From assembly GCF_049243985.1 (NCBI RefSeq), contig NC_135372.1:27622818-27686817 (forward strand): a stretch of 64,000 nucleotides of DNA, written 5' to 3'. Under the pieces are notes generated by a model. It saw only the letters and a list, made by a program, of their open reading frames with translations. It did no database searches and was not told where the DNA came from. The position numbers were made by a program, and so were the translations under genes. Of this stretch, positions 18,490 to 28,780 are shown one piece after another. Within the stretch, counting starts at the first letter, position 1; each line of letters begins with the position of its first letter. Source of the DNA: Paroedura picta (taxonomy: Eukaryota > Chordata > Lepidosauria > Squamata > Gekkonidae).

Positions 18490-18838
18490 CAGTGGCTCCT
18501 TTTTCCCTCCTCCCCCCCCCCCGAAGTGAGAAGCTCGCCAGGCCGCGAGCAAATCGGCCGCCAAAGCAGCCTATTAGCTCGCGGCCCGGCAAGCTTCTCG
18601 CTTCAGGAGGGGAGGGAAGAGAAGCTTGCTGAGCCGCAAGCTAATCGGCCGCTTTAGCGGCTGATTTGCTCGTGGGCCGGGAGGGGAAGCTGCGGCCGCC
18701 GGCATGGCGGCGGCGCAAACGCGCATGCACGGCAGTCTGCGCGTGCGTGTTTGCGCTGGGGCTGCCGCGCATGCGCGGGCCACTGGAACGCCCTCTCCTG
18801 CCATTACCCTGCAGCAAGCGGAAGCTTGCGGACCGCTG
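18490..18838. mobile_element. CpG-rich hAT miniature element
   Basis: 349 bp with related ends CAGTGGCTCC and GGACCGCTG, flanked by the exact 8-bp repeat TGTTAAAA at 18482-18489 and 18839-18846. The interior is very CpG-rich with repeated inverted AAGCTTG/GCGGCC blocks, and imitates a CpG island. Open frames inside are not genes. Confidence 0.9.
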
Positions 18839-19990
18839 TGTTAAAAGGCCTGCCCTTGGAGTCTGTGCTCCTTTCTGTTTCCCTTATCTGAACTTGCCCT
18901 TGGGAGCGGCTGTTTGCCCTCTTCCCTGGTAGATTTTCCTTCAGGATGGAGCTCTCCCCCTGTATGTGCAGACGGTCAGGCAAAACTTTTCTGGCTGAAG
19001 GGTTAATGCACATCAAGGCTTTGTTTGAATCCAGCTGGCTCCCAAGTTTATTCGGACACATTTTAGAGCTTAGATGAGGGTGTAGTGTTAGCTTTTGCAG
19101 AGGGTATTAAGGAGATTCTCTTCCTTGGCCATCAGAAGGGCAAAGCAGGTTTGATTTGAATTAGAAGCTGTTCCGAGAGGCTGCCCCGCATAACATGGTA
19201 AATAATTGGGGCCTACTGGAGAGGAGGGGATGGAAGTGACCACATGGGATCCTCAATCTATTCAGCCTGCAGGAACCTCTGAGATTTTGACACTGAGTGA
19301 TGGGCACAGCCACGAAACGGCATCTGCAGGAAGCAAAGCTGAACGTACAAGGGCCGCCACAGCTTCCCCTCGGGATCCTTGTGCTGTGAGAGCAGCCGCT
19401 GCCAAAGCGACGTTTTGAAAACCTGGCCCAGTCAGTGGAATTCCCAGTGGCCAGTCTGGCTGGGCAGAAGCCCTGCCTACCTGCTTTCTAAAAACATGGT
19501 GGGCTCCAGGAATGGTATCCCCTGGGCATCACGTTGGAGACTCCCAACTTAGGGAGTAGGCAGAGACTTGAGCTCCTCTGCGCTCAGGTCTGCAGAGCTT
19601 GGAAGAGAGGCAGTCCCCCTTGTTCTCCCTGGCGTGTTCCTGCAGACTGGCCTTTGGCATTTTCATAGGAGGCAGAAAGAACCTGTATGAGAGAGCACTT
19701 TCTAAAGCAAGACGGTTTGAGTTGTTTTGTTGTTTTGCTGCAAAATAAGGAGGGGGGAATTAAATTAGCAACTTAAAGCAAGGACAAGAAAGGACTGCAA
19801 AAATCAGACTGTTTCAGAATGGGGGAAATGATGCTCCAGTCTTGGGCGGGGGGTCAATAAATGGGTATGGTACAAAAAAAAAAATAAGAACACCAACTGC
19901 TTGGATGCGTTTTTGTTTCTGCGGCTGAATATATGTGCCTGACTTTTATGTGGGATCGAAGTTCTTAGCAAGGAGAAGAGGGAATTAGCA
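18839..19990. other. Intergenic, no gene recognised
   Basis: No repeat family or exon recognised with confidence apart from the CR1 fragment that begins near the right edge. Confidence 0.35.
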
Positions 19991-20200
19991 TTTCTCCCAA
20001 GATTTGAGACTTCATTTTTAGCAAAGCTGGTCTTCCAACAGATAACTGGATAACTGAAATCTCCCATGAGCACTAGGTCCTGTCTCGCTGAGAACTTTGT
20101 AATCTGGTCTAGGAGCATCTCATCCAAGTCCTCTTCCTGGCCTGGCAGTCTATAGCAGACCCCCACCATAATACCACTATCATTTCCTCACAAATATATA
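19990..20200 (-). mobile_element. CR1 LINE fragment, endonuclease region
   Basis: The minus strand encodes [20 protein letters not shown] and LVLMGDFSYP, the CR1 endonuclease motif area, truncated at both ends. An L2-like fragment (minus) follows at about 20320-20470. Confidence 0.8.
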
Positions 20201-20469
20201 GACGTTCTTAACATATTGTGCTAGTCCTCCTTCTTTTGTCTGTCCCTTTTAAATAAGTTGTATCTCTCAATCCTATTATTTCAGTTTGTCACCTGAGGCT
20301 CCATTGACAAAGAGGCACCAAAGTTCACCCCCAGATTACCAGCCAAGGGTGAGCTCTCCAATTGCACTCTGTCCAGGGAGGGGGGGTGTGCTTCCTGGAC
20401 TGGCCCTTTCCTACCCAGCCACAGGACCTCCATCTTGGAAGAGTTGAGACAGAGGTGTACGGTTTCTGC

Positions 20470-22700
20470 ACATAAACTCTGCTCTGGCTTCTAGCTTGAC
20501 CACAAACATTGCATATCCTTTTCACAGAATTTAGCAGACGGAAGCAGATTCCAACACCTAGCTGGAGATCTCAGAAATTCCGGAGCAGGTGGCAGACTGC
20601 TTCAAAAAGGGGAGAGGTTCCTTTCAGCTCCATAAATTTGACTGCTCCCTGCTTCCCTCTCTTCTCTAGACATCACTATTCTTTTGGGCAGGACAGGCTG
20701 CACTGTGATCCTGGACAGAAGTAACCCCTCCCCAAAACACACAAACACAGACTGAAATGAGGGATGTTCTTGTGTATTTGTGCAAGAGTGTAAAACAGAT
20801 CTTTACCTAAAGAGGTGGAATAGTAACTTTCAGCAGGAGAAGGATGACAGACACCTGGTTTAAAAAAGAATGTGGAATGCATGGAGGGATTTGGTATCAG
20901 AGTGGGGAGGGGGGAAATGTATCCTAAGGAAATGCTAAATCAAAGCCCAGACAGGTAACACATTCAATATCCAAATTTAGCATGTGACAATTACTGCTCA
21001 AAATTGACCAGTTTGGAGCAGCAGTTATTTTTAATCTACAGGTGTAAATATAGAAACAGATAATGTGGGAGGAGAGCATGAGCAGCCATGTCGGATCAGA
21101 CCATTGGCCCATCCAGTCCAGGACACTGTCTTACAAAGCAGCCAAAGCTCAGCTGCCCTCAGGAGGTCCACCAGTGGGGCCAGAACTCCACAGGCCCTCC
21201 CACTGTTCTCCTCCCTCCAAGCAAAATGAGAGGAGGAGAAGTGGAATCTATTGGGCCAGAGGTGTCCAGTCTTCCAGGTGTTACGGCTGAAATAGAGGGG
21301 TCAAAGTGCCCACTCTCTGTGTGGTCCAGAATGGATTGCATAATGAAGATATGCCCAATGAGTCAATGACACACAGAGTTCTTTACTGCATAAAATGGTA
21401 GCAACTACACACAGACAGCATCAAGAGGGGACAGGATAAACACAGAGTCCATCGGTAGCTGTTGGCTATGAAACAGAGGGGGCAGAGATGCTCTGTCTTC
21501 TTGGTTCTTGGTGGGCAACAGGAAGGGCTCCTGGGGTTCTGGCCTCACTAGCAGATCTCCTAGGTCTTGCTGGTTTGGGTGTTTTGTACCCTTTTTACTA
21601 CCCAAGGGAATCTAACCTGCTTTACTACCCAAAGGAATCATCTACCCTTCTCACAATAGTCACCTGTGAGGTAGGTGGAGCTGAGTGAGCTTTGAGACTG
21701 GACCAAAGTCACCCAGATGGCTGCATTTGGAAGAGGGGAATCAAACCTGGTTCTCCAGATAAGAGGCGACTGCTCTTAACCATCACACCAAGGTGGCCAT
21801 TTTGTGTCACAGACCGGATGGGCCACTGACCTGATCCATCAAGGCTTTTATGTTCTTATGTTCTGTATTCTCAATGCTTGGGGGAAACAGTAGGACCACC
21901 TCTGGAGTTCTGGCATGACTGGTGGACCTCCTGATGATTACCTGGGTTTTGGCCACTGCGTGACCCGGGATGTTTGACTGGGTGGGCCACCGGCCTGATC
22001 CATCATGGCTTTTCTTGCATTCTTAGATCAAGAGCAACAGCATACCTGTCCTAGTCTGTGTAGAAATGAAATGAGAGAAGAAAGGCTGTAGTGTACCGAG
22101 AGCCTGAGTTGCCGTCCGTTTTGTAGCCTGAACCAGAGTTTTCTGGCTCCTGAGACAGGCTAGTTATACTCCTTGGGGCCCACTGGATAACAAGGAGACT
22201 CTTCAGAAAACAAAGACTGTGACAGAGGATAAAGGAAGTCTCAGGAGGAGAGAACTACAGGGGCAGATGGGTGCTAATGAAATTACCAGGAGGGAGCCAT
22301 CATTCTGGGAAGTGACTGGAGGGCTGCTATGAAGAACAATTTCCAAATTAAAGGGGTCCCATCGGGGCACACTTGTGGCAGAAAGTTTCGAACCATGTGA
22401 AAATTTGAATCAAAGGCTCCTGGCTGGGGCAACATCTGGATTCCATTGGTGGTCACTGACGGCCTACTGTACGACAATAAGGGGGAGAAGGGAAGCAGTG
22501 TTTTTCTGCTCTGGTGTGGCTGAATTCCTCTCATCCTGTTGGTGTGCCTCATTTTCCTATAAAGGCTCCTTCACAAGTTGTTGATGCAAGATCATCACTG
22601 CAGCCTCTGCTGCAGAATCCGTCTTTCTGTGCTCTCCGCTTGCGATGCGGAGGCCAGGACTCGATGGAAAGGGATGGAGCCCCCCAGGTTAGGGGCACCA
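20470..22700. other. Intergenic repeats, no gene recognised
   Basis: LINE 3' ends at 21067-21340 (minus) and 21810-21855, another copy tail at 21900-22030, and the SINE at 21610-21802. The remainder is unassigned. Confidence 0.4.
21610..21802 (-). repeat. tRNA-derived SINE, older copy
   Basis: The minus strand shows GGTGTGATGGTTAAGAGCAG and a B-box GGTTTGATTCC, then the shared SINE body (CACCTACCTCACAGGTG). Confidence 0.65.
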
Positions 22701-22706
22701 ACTTCT

Positions 22707-23130
22707 AAGCTGGTGAGTTGTGCTTGATTCCGCACTCCTCCACATGCAGCCAGCTTGGTGACCTTGGGCTGGCCCCAGCACTGATAAAGCTGTTCTGGCT
22801 GAGCAGGAATATCAGGGCTCGCTCAGCCTCCCCTCCCTCACAGGGTGTCTGTTGTGGGGAGAGGAATGGGAAGGCGACTGTAAACTGCTTTGAGACTCTT
22901 TCGGGTAGAGAGAAGCGGCATATAAGAACCAACTCTTCTTCAGTAATCAGGGCTCTCTCAGCCTCACCTCCCTCACAGGGTGTCTGTGGTCCGGGAGAGG
23001 AAAGGGAAGGGGAATGTTAGCCACTTGAAGACTCCTGGCGGAGAAAAGCAGCATATCAAAACCAATTTTTCTGATTCCCCGTTCCACCTCCACATGCAGC
23101 CAGCTGGGTGACCCTGGTTTCACCGCAGCC
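22707..23130 (+). repeat. tRNA-derived SINE with repeated segments
   Basis: One copy with head and tail (22707-22945) is followed by a second tail (about 22945-23070) and part of a third body (CACATGCAGCCAGCTGGG). Tandem growth within the SINE. Confidence 0.75.
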
Positions 23131-23189
23131 CTGATAAAGCTGCCTGTTAGCAGACCAATCCCGTTCTTGGTGCAGGAAAATCATCAACT

Positions 23190-23620
23190 TTCTGAATCAA
23201 TTGGATTTGCACTGGACGAATTCCAAAATTTGAATCAAAATTCGCCGTTTTATTGTATCAAACAACACATATGTGACATTGACTTTCAAGCATTGGTGGG
23301 TGGGGCTCAGAGCATGCTCACCAATGACCTCCCTCCCATTTACACATCCCTTCCTGCATACTTTCATACATTCAATAATCCAGTGTTCAGGTATTGCTTT
23401 ATGCAAGCACAATTAAGCCTTTTACCAACTGCTTGGGCCAGGGGAAGGTTCAGCAATACTCCCAAAGCCGAACGACTCTGCTCCTGTCAACTCAATCAGG
23501 CTGAGTCAACGACCCATGTGCTAATTCATTGCCTTAAATATTCCTTGGAGCCGGAATTATACTTTACACCACTACTGGGAAGTCCTTTTTCACTCTGAGG
23601 CTGATAAATTTGCTTCTTGA
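23190..23620 (+). mobile_element. LINE ORF2 C-terminal fragment
   Basis: An open frame ends with RLCSCQLNQAESTTHVLIHC, a Cys/His pattern like the C-terminal domain of some LINE polymerases (R-x-C-x-C...H-x-L-x-x-C). Too short to name the clade. Confidence 0.5.
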
Positions 23621-23880
23621 GGATAAAGACCCTGAGGTCTCCACAGCTCTAGCACTTTTTACCTGCAAAGCTTTTTATTTTAAAAATATTTAACACTTTC
23701 TTACAGAAGGCAGTTTGGGTGTACAACACCCCCCCCCCTCAGGTTTGGCTGGGCCAGGTGTAAATACTAGGACCAGTCAACTGGAGAATGGATGATCCAG
23801 CTCAAGAGCTGGATGCGGCCTCTGAGGCCCCCAGTCTGGCTCAGCGGCAGCCAAGCAATGGTGGCTGGAATAGGGTGGAG

Positions 23881-24282
23881 CAGTGGTCCCCAACCTTTTT
23901 ATCACCGGGGACCACTCAACGCCTTTTACTGAAGCCCGGTGGGGGGGGGGGTAGTTCTCTACTCTCAACCACTGCCCTAACGCTCTCTGATCGCTATGGT
24001 AATGTTTAAACATCCCTTCAAAATAAGATACAGACACGCCACAACAATGAACATAAGGAACATTTTATTTTCATGGAAATTTTAACTCGCGACAATGACA
24101 AATCAATGGGAACCCTGAGCTTGTTTCTCTGCAACGAGATAGTCCCATCTGGGAGTGATGGGAGACAATGACACCCAAAGTGTGTTGTAAAGGGCTGGGG
24201 GGGGGGAGGCGTCCTTTGCGGCCCACCTCCAATTAGTTGAAGGACCACATGTGGTCCACGGCCCATAGGTTTGGGATCGCTA
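23881..24282. mobile_element. hAT non-autonomous element, 402 bp
   Basis: Starts CAGTGGTCCCCAACC and ends GGTTTGGGATCGCTA, imperfect terminal inverted repeats of the hAT kind. Flanked by GGGTGGAG at 23873-23880 and 24283-24290. No transposase coding seen. Confidence 0.92.
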
Positions 24283-24289
24283 GGGTGGA

Positions 24290-24980
24290 GGAAGATGAGC
24301 CTTCCCTATAGATGTTTCCTGTTTGGGGTCAGGAGAACCTAGGACCAGTGTATGACACTCCAGTTCCTCTCTCTTCTAAATGTGCCTTCAGAAACCGCAG
24401 CTGCCTTTCTTGGGGTGGATCGGCTCAAATTAGGAAGGAGCAATTGACCGGTGGCTTGTGAAAGAAACATCTGACACGGCTCCTGTTACAGTCATAGATG
24501 AAAGAAAAAAATCCTGAATGAATGCTCTCCCATGGCTGTTGGTAACGAAGATGTTAGGACACCACATTTTGCCGACACAGTGTGTGGACTTCTAATTCAA
24601 CACCTGGCAGCCATGCGTAATGGCAGTGTTTTAACTGGCCCAGGTGTTTTGGATTCCTTTAACTGCTCAAGATGGGATTTTGCACAGTTAGGGCTCCTAA
24701 CTGGCTCCTATTTGTTTTTTTTAAAGGGTGCCAAAGTTCATGATGTGCAAGAACTATGCTCATGCTCAGAAGGCCACTCTTCCACATCATTACATTGCTT
24801 TTTATTATTAATTCATAAATTGTAAGCTCTGGTATTGATAAGGTAGGTTTTCATGAGCAGAACTAAGGAGCAGGGCTGGAGGAGCTATGGAGAGAGGGAG
24901 GCAGATCTGCAATGCAGCAGAGGAGGAAGGCGGTCCCTATCTGTTAAGGAGCTTAGGGCAGCATCACAACAACCCTGTGA
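24290..24980. other. Intergenic, no gene recognised
   Basis: Ordinary sequence. The segment just before the Penelope-like element (24945-24980) looks like a SINE or L2 scrap. Confidence 0.35.
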
Positions 24981-25080
24981 GGTAGGTAAGTCAATAACAG
25001 AAGGAAGGACCTACCCTAGGCTATAATAAACAATTTCACAATAAATGTAACTAAAGAGGTCTTATCTCTTCTTTTAATAG

Positions 25081-25141
25081 AACAACCAAAACGGCCTCCA
25101 GATTAAAACCGTTTTCAAGTGAGTTTTCATCAGTGGTTGTT
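25081..25141 (-). ncRNA. Hammerhead ribozyme-like motif (left arm)
   Basis: On the minus strand: stem I AACAACCA with TGGTTGTT (8 bp), core CTGATGA at 25127-25133, GAAA at 25113-25116, stem III ACGG with CCGT, then TT before stem I. The core is canonical. Stem II is weak (two A-T pairs), so activity is doubtful. Confidence 0.6.
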
Positions 25142-25173
25142 TTTCAACTTCACTAGCAAACATTAAGTTGAAA

Positions 25174-25234
25174 AACAGCCACCGATGAAGACTCACTTGA
25201 AAACGGTTTTAATCTGGAGGCCGTTTTGGTTGTT
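25174..25234 (+). ncRNA. Hammerhead ribozyme-like motif (right arm)
   Basis: Plus-strand counterpart: stem I AACAGCCA with TGGTTGTT, core CCGATGA at 25182-25188 (one change from canonical CTGATGA), GAAA at 25199-25202, stem III ACGG/CCGT. Stem II is again weak. Confidence 0.5.
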
Positions 25235-25629
25235 CTATTAAAAGAAGAGATAAGACCTCTTTAGTTACATTTATTGTGAAATTGTTTATTATAGCCTAGG
25301 CTATGTTCTTTCTTCTGTTATTATACTCATTTCGAACTGTCCTTTTTTTCGTGGTGTACTCTTAATCTTGTTATGGCTACTTGGAAACAAGGTAGGTAAG
25401 TCATGCAGGGAGCTTTCGTGGCAGAGTGGGAATCTGAACTCTGGCCTCCTGTCCCTCTCTAGCCATTTTCAACATACCAGGCACAGTTGTATAGACATTT
25501 ACTCAGTTTTTAATGAAAAACAACTCCGAACACCCAGATTCTTCACTCTTTTTCTGGAAGGGAGTGTGGAACTAGAGGAGCCCCTTGAAATGGCCCTGGG
25601 TGGTTCTGATTACCCTCTTTTTTTGGGTG

Positions 25630-25838
25630 CACACGATGCTGCCTTATACTGAATCTGACCTTTAGTCCATCAGGGTCAGAATTGTCCACTCAGAATTGTC
25701 CGCTCCCCAAGGTCTCAGGCGGAGGTCTTTTACATTACCCACTGCCTGGTCCTTTTAACTGGAGACCCCGGGGATTGAACTAGGGACCTTTTGCATGCCC
25801 AGCAGGCGCTTTACCATTGAGCTGTGGCCTTTGCAATA
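25630..25838 (-). repeat. tRNA-Ala-like SINE
   Basis: The minus strand begins with CTCAATGGTAAAGCGCC and a B-box TTCAATCCCCGG, resembling tRNA-Ala. Fragments of the same family: 3100-3185, 28330-28515 (minus) and 40880-41030 (plus). Confidence 0.7.
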
Positions 25839-25926
25839 TTAATTTCAAGACAGAACCACCAAATCTGTGCACAGGATTCCCAGAGCGGCCACATCACAAA
25901 CTCCTCCGGAAAAACCCATTCTCTCT

Positions 25927-27939
25927 TCAATCGCCATGTCTGTGCCTTGCCTCTGCTTCTGCTCCCTGGCTCTCAGGGGTCTGATCTTCAGCCATGCCAA
26001 GTGCCGGGCTGCTTCTTTCCACCTGCATGTGATTGCAATCCCCAATCTGAATCATCTGGGCATGCTGAATGATCAAGTGGGGCTGAGGTCCTTGTGGTAG
26101 CGGGGCTGGAAGAGACACGGGAAAGGGGTGAAAGGGAGCAGCCTGGCCCAGCCCAGGTGAAGGCTGGTGCATCCCTGGCATGAAGGATGTGGGAGACAGA
26201 AATGGCGGCGGAACAGGGCCAGGTGGGACCTGGCACAGTCCTGGAAAGCAATTTGGTGATGATGGAAAAGGCACCTGGGCTGGGTAGTTTGGCTGCAAGC
26301 CGAGTGCTAAGAGCTGCTGTTGAATCTGCCAGTGATCTTGGCTTTCCTCACGCAGTCGTTCTTGACGCCGTAACTGCTGCTTCATGCCCCAGGTGAACTT
26401 CTTCTTTTCAAACTCAGAAAGCTTAAAGGTATTCTTCACTGTTTTTTCAAAAACACGCGAATTCTCAACCAGGGGCACCAGCCCTGCCAAGGTCATGGGC
26501 ATCTCCTCTTTCTTTAATGGGCATTCCTTCGGGATGAAAGGGATGACCGAGTTGGTTTTGACAAAGTGGGTGAAGGAATTCATCAGAGCCATGTTTGTCT
26601 GGAAGGTGCAAAGATGGCTCTTGAAGTGCTCTGTCAGGAGCAGAAGGGTGAAGGCCGAGTTGTCCAGCGCATCCTGGAAGCAAGCCAGCTGGCTATGTCC
26701 GGGGACCAGGAAGTCCTCACAGAAAGTGGCTCCATTACGGACCCCCAGTTTTTCCAGAAGGTCTCTTACCCGGCAGGCAATGCGCTCGTCTTCATTGGCA
26801 TGCACAACAACGAACATGAAGAACTGGTCTTCATTGCCTGGTGAGTCAGTGGAGGAGGCAGCTGTTGCAGGAGGGAGATCTGATGAAGAAGATGCATGTT
26901 CAGGACCAGGGCTTGGGCATGGAGAAGGAGAATCCTTTGGCAGAGTTTGGACACAGCCTTTGGCAGCCAAGCCAGCTTGCAGTCGGCATGCAGTCCTCAT
27001 ATTTGGGGGGGTTCCTCCTTGGGGATCCTGCACTGCTGCTGCCACCATAGCTGACGGTTCAGTATACTCCACGGGGCTTCGGGGGCTCTTCTCCAAATTG
27101 GGGGCCCAGTGGCTCCTGCAGGAGACATCTAGGCAGCTCCTGGGCAGCTCTTGCACACCCGGGATCTCAGACTGGCTAGCAGGTGGTGACGCCACACTGA
27201 TGCTCCCTTCCCCAGGTTGTGCCAAAGAACTGGGGCCGCCCCCACAAAGCCTGCTGACCTCAGACACACCAGGCTGGTGGGTTGTCGGGTGGATGTATGG
27301 CACCGTGGGAGACGGGCTGATCTCAAAGTGGCTCACAATGGAGGTGGGGGAGCCCGTGGACCGCAAGGGCTGACTCAACAGTGCCAAAGAGCCATTAATT
27401 GGGAGCGGCATGCTCCTTGGGAGTCTCTCTGGGCCAGATCTCAAAATATTAAATACTCCGCTCACTTCCCCCGTGGCGAAACCAAGGCCACACTTCTCCT
27501 GCGCTTCGGCCAGGAGGGCATCAAGCTTGGCATGCTGGACTCCACTTTGGCTGCGGAACGCCTCAATGGCAGCTCGGTAGGCTTCGTCTCTGGCCTGGGG
27601 ACTGCATAGTTTTTCTTCTGCTAGCAATGAATACATCTGGGCCACCACCTGGGCCTCTTGTGTCGGCAGAGGAAGGCTGCTTCCCAGGGAGCTGCCCCAG
27701 TGGCTTCTGCAGATGTGGGCCGCTGCTACGTCCTCCTTAAAAGTGCCCAGGATCTCCCTGGCCTCTGCTTCCCGACTTAGGGCCAGCAGGACCATCGCTT
27801 GCAGGAGTCTGCAGCTCCTGGTATCCTGCCTCACACAGTTCAGTTTGTGCTTCAGGAGAATCAACTTGTCTTGCGGGATTTGGGCCAAGAGGTCAGCGAC
27901 CTGCTCAAAACTTGGCTGGGTCTCATGGTTCGCTGCCAT
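25927..27939 (-). CDS. TICAM1: TICAM1 (TRIF), TIR adaptor of TLR3/TLR4 signalling
   Basis: A 670-residue protein in one exon, as in mammals. An N-terminal helical domain (about 1-155) is followed by a Pro/Ser-rich linker, a TIR domain at about 372-510, and a Pro-rich tail with a RHIM at about 627-641 containing MIQIGDCNHMQV. The BB-loop reads GATFCEDFLVPGHS with the Pro needed for TIR signalling in the family. SHFEIS at about 203-208 sits where human TRIF has its pLxIS IRF3-recruitment motif, with Phe in the Leu position. Family role: cytosolic adaptor recruiting TBK1/IRF3 and, through the RHIM, RIPK1/RIPK3. Non-coding 5' exons probably lie upstream, possibly at the CpG island near 36 kb. Orientation relative to FEM1A and the perilipin matches human. 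Confidence 0.97.
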   Translation of the reverse strand: MAANHETQPSFEQVADLLAQIPQDKLILLKHKLNCVRQDTRSCRLLQAMVLLALSREAEAREILGTFKEDVAAAHICRSHWGSSLGSSLPLPTQEAQVVAQMYSLLAEEKLCSPQARDEAYRAAIEAFRSQSGVQHAKLDALLAEAQEKCGLGFATGEVSGVFNILRSGPERLPRSMPLPINGSLALLSQPLRSTGSPTSIVSHFEISPSPTVPYIHPTTHQPGVSEVSRLCGGGPSSLAQPGEGSISVASPPASQSEIPGVQELPRSCLDVSCRSHWAPNLEKSPRSPVEYTEPSAMVAAAVQDPQGGTPPNMRTACRLQAGLAAKGCVQTLPKDSPSPCPSPGPEHASSSSDLPPATAASSTDSPGNEDQFFMFVVVHANEDERIACRVRDLLEKLGVRNGATFCEDFLVPGHSQLACFQDALDNSAFTLLLLTEHFKSHLCTFQTNMALMNSFTHFVKTNSVIPFIPKECPLKKEEMPMTLAGLVPLVENSRVFEKTVKNTFKLSEFEKKKFTWGMKQQLRRQERLREESQDHWQIQQQLLALGLQPNYPAQVPFPSSPNCFPGLCQVPPGPVPPPFLSPTSFMPGMHQPSPGLGQAAPFHPFPVSLPAPLPQGPQPHLIIQHAQMIQIGDCNHMQVERSSPALGMAEDQTPESQGAEAEARHRHGD

Positions 27940-28204
27940 CTCACAGAACGTTTTAGTGGGGGATCAACCCCCCATGAAAAGCATGTCATGAACTTGAGGA
28001 GCAGCTGTGGTGCCAAGAGGAGAGGCCGGTTGCTTGGGTTGCAGGTTTCAGGCTGGCCGTGATGAGCCAACCCTTCCCTGGAAAAATCATCTCTTGCCTT
28101 TTCTTGCCTTGATCCAACTGTGCTTTCATCCACCAGCTTCCTCCTCTTCCTTGGTGGCCTTCTAATCTGTAATTGAAGAGCAGAAAATGTTGGATGTGTC
28201 TTTA

Positions 28205-28780
28205 GTGCCCTCTGGGGAGTTTATTTATTATTATATTTATATACCACCCTCCCCGAGAAAACAGGAGGAGATCCAATTAACATATGGTAACATGTTCATG
28301 TTAGCCGATAGCAGCACAATAGGCAGAGGTGACGCACAGGAAGCTGCCTTGGGCTGAATCCAACCCTGAGTCCTGCCTGCTCAGATTACCAGGGCCTCAG
28401 GCAGTGGCCTTTGCCATCCCCTCCTGCCTGGCCCTTTGGACTGGAGATGCTGAAGGCTGCACATGGGGCTTCCTGCATGCCAAGCAGAGGCTCTACTGCT
28501 GAGCCATACACCCTCCCTCCCCAGCAGCACCTTAAAAAGACTAACAACTACGGTGTGCAAAACACACACACATACCACCACGTGGTACTTTTCAGGTATA
28601 TTATTCCCCCAAAATATCAATTTTTCCAATACTGGGTTTGGTAAATATTTGGGAATGCCAAATCATTTCAACTCCATTATAACCTATGGGGACTACTATA
28701 GTCAAAGGTTCCCATTGAGTACAATGAAGAATGAGGCTGTTTCCTGAGCTAGAAACACCAAATTTGCAGCACCGATCCTG
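28205..28780. repeat. L2 tail and SINE fragments
   Basis: A minus-strand L2 tail (ATATTTATATACCACCCTCC) at 28210-28265, then a tRNA-Ala-like SINE at 28330-28515. The rest is unassigned. Confidence 0.6.

Larger units (their letters stand above)
24994..25390. mobile_element. Penelope-like inverted repeat element with hammerhead-like motifs
   Basis: About 150-bp arms, almost identical, face each other around a short centre near 25158. The unit is flanked by the 13-bp direct repeat GGTAGGTAAGTCA (24981-24993 and 25391-25403), so it inserted as a unit. Each arm can fold as a type I hammerhead ribozyme. Penelope-like elements are known to carry such ribozymes in their terminal repeats and to insert in inverted or partial forms. 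No coding region remains. Family assignment is inference. Confidence 0.65.

Noticed and set aside
26384-27373. 329-residue plus-strand frame inside TICAM1
   Set aside because: Antisense shadow of a well-recognised TRIF reading frame.
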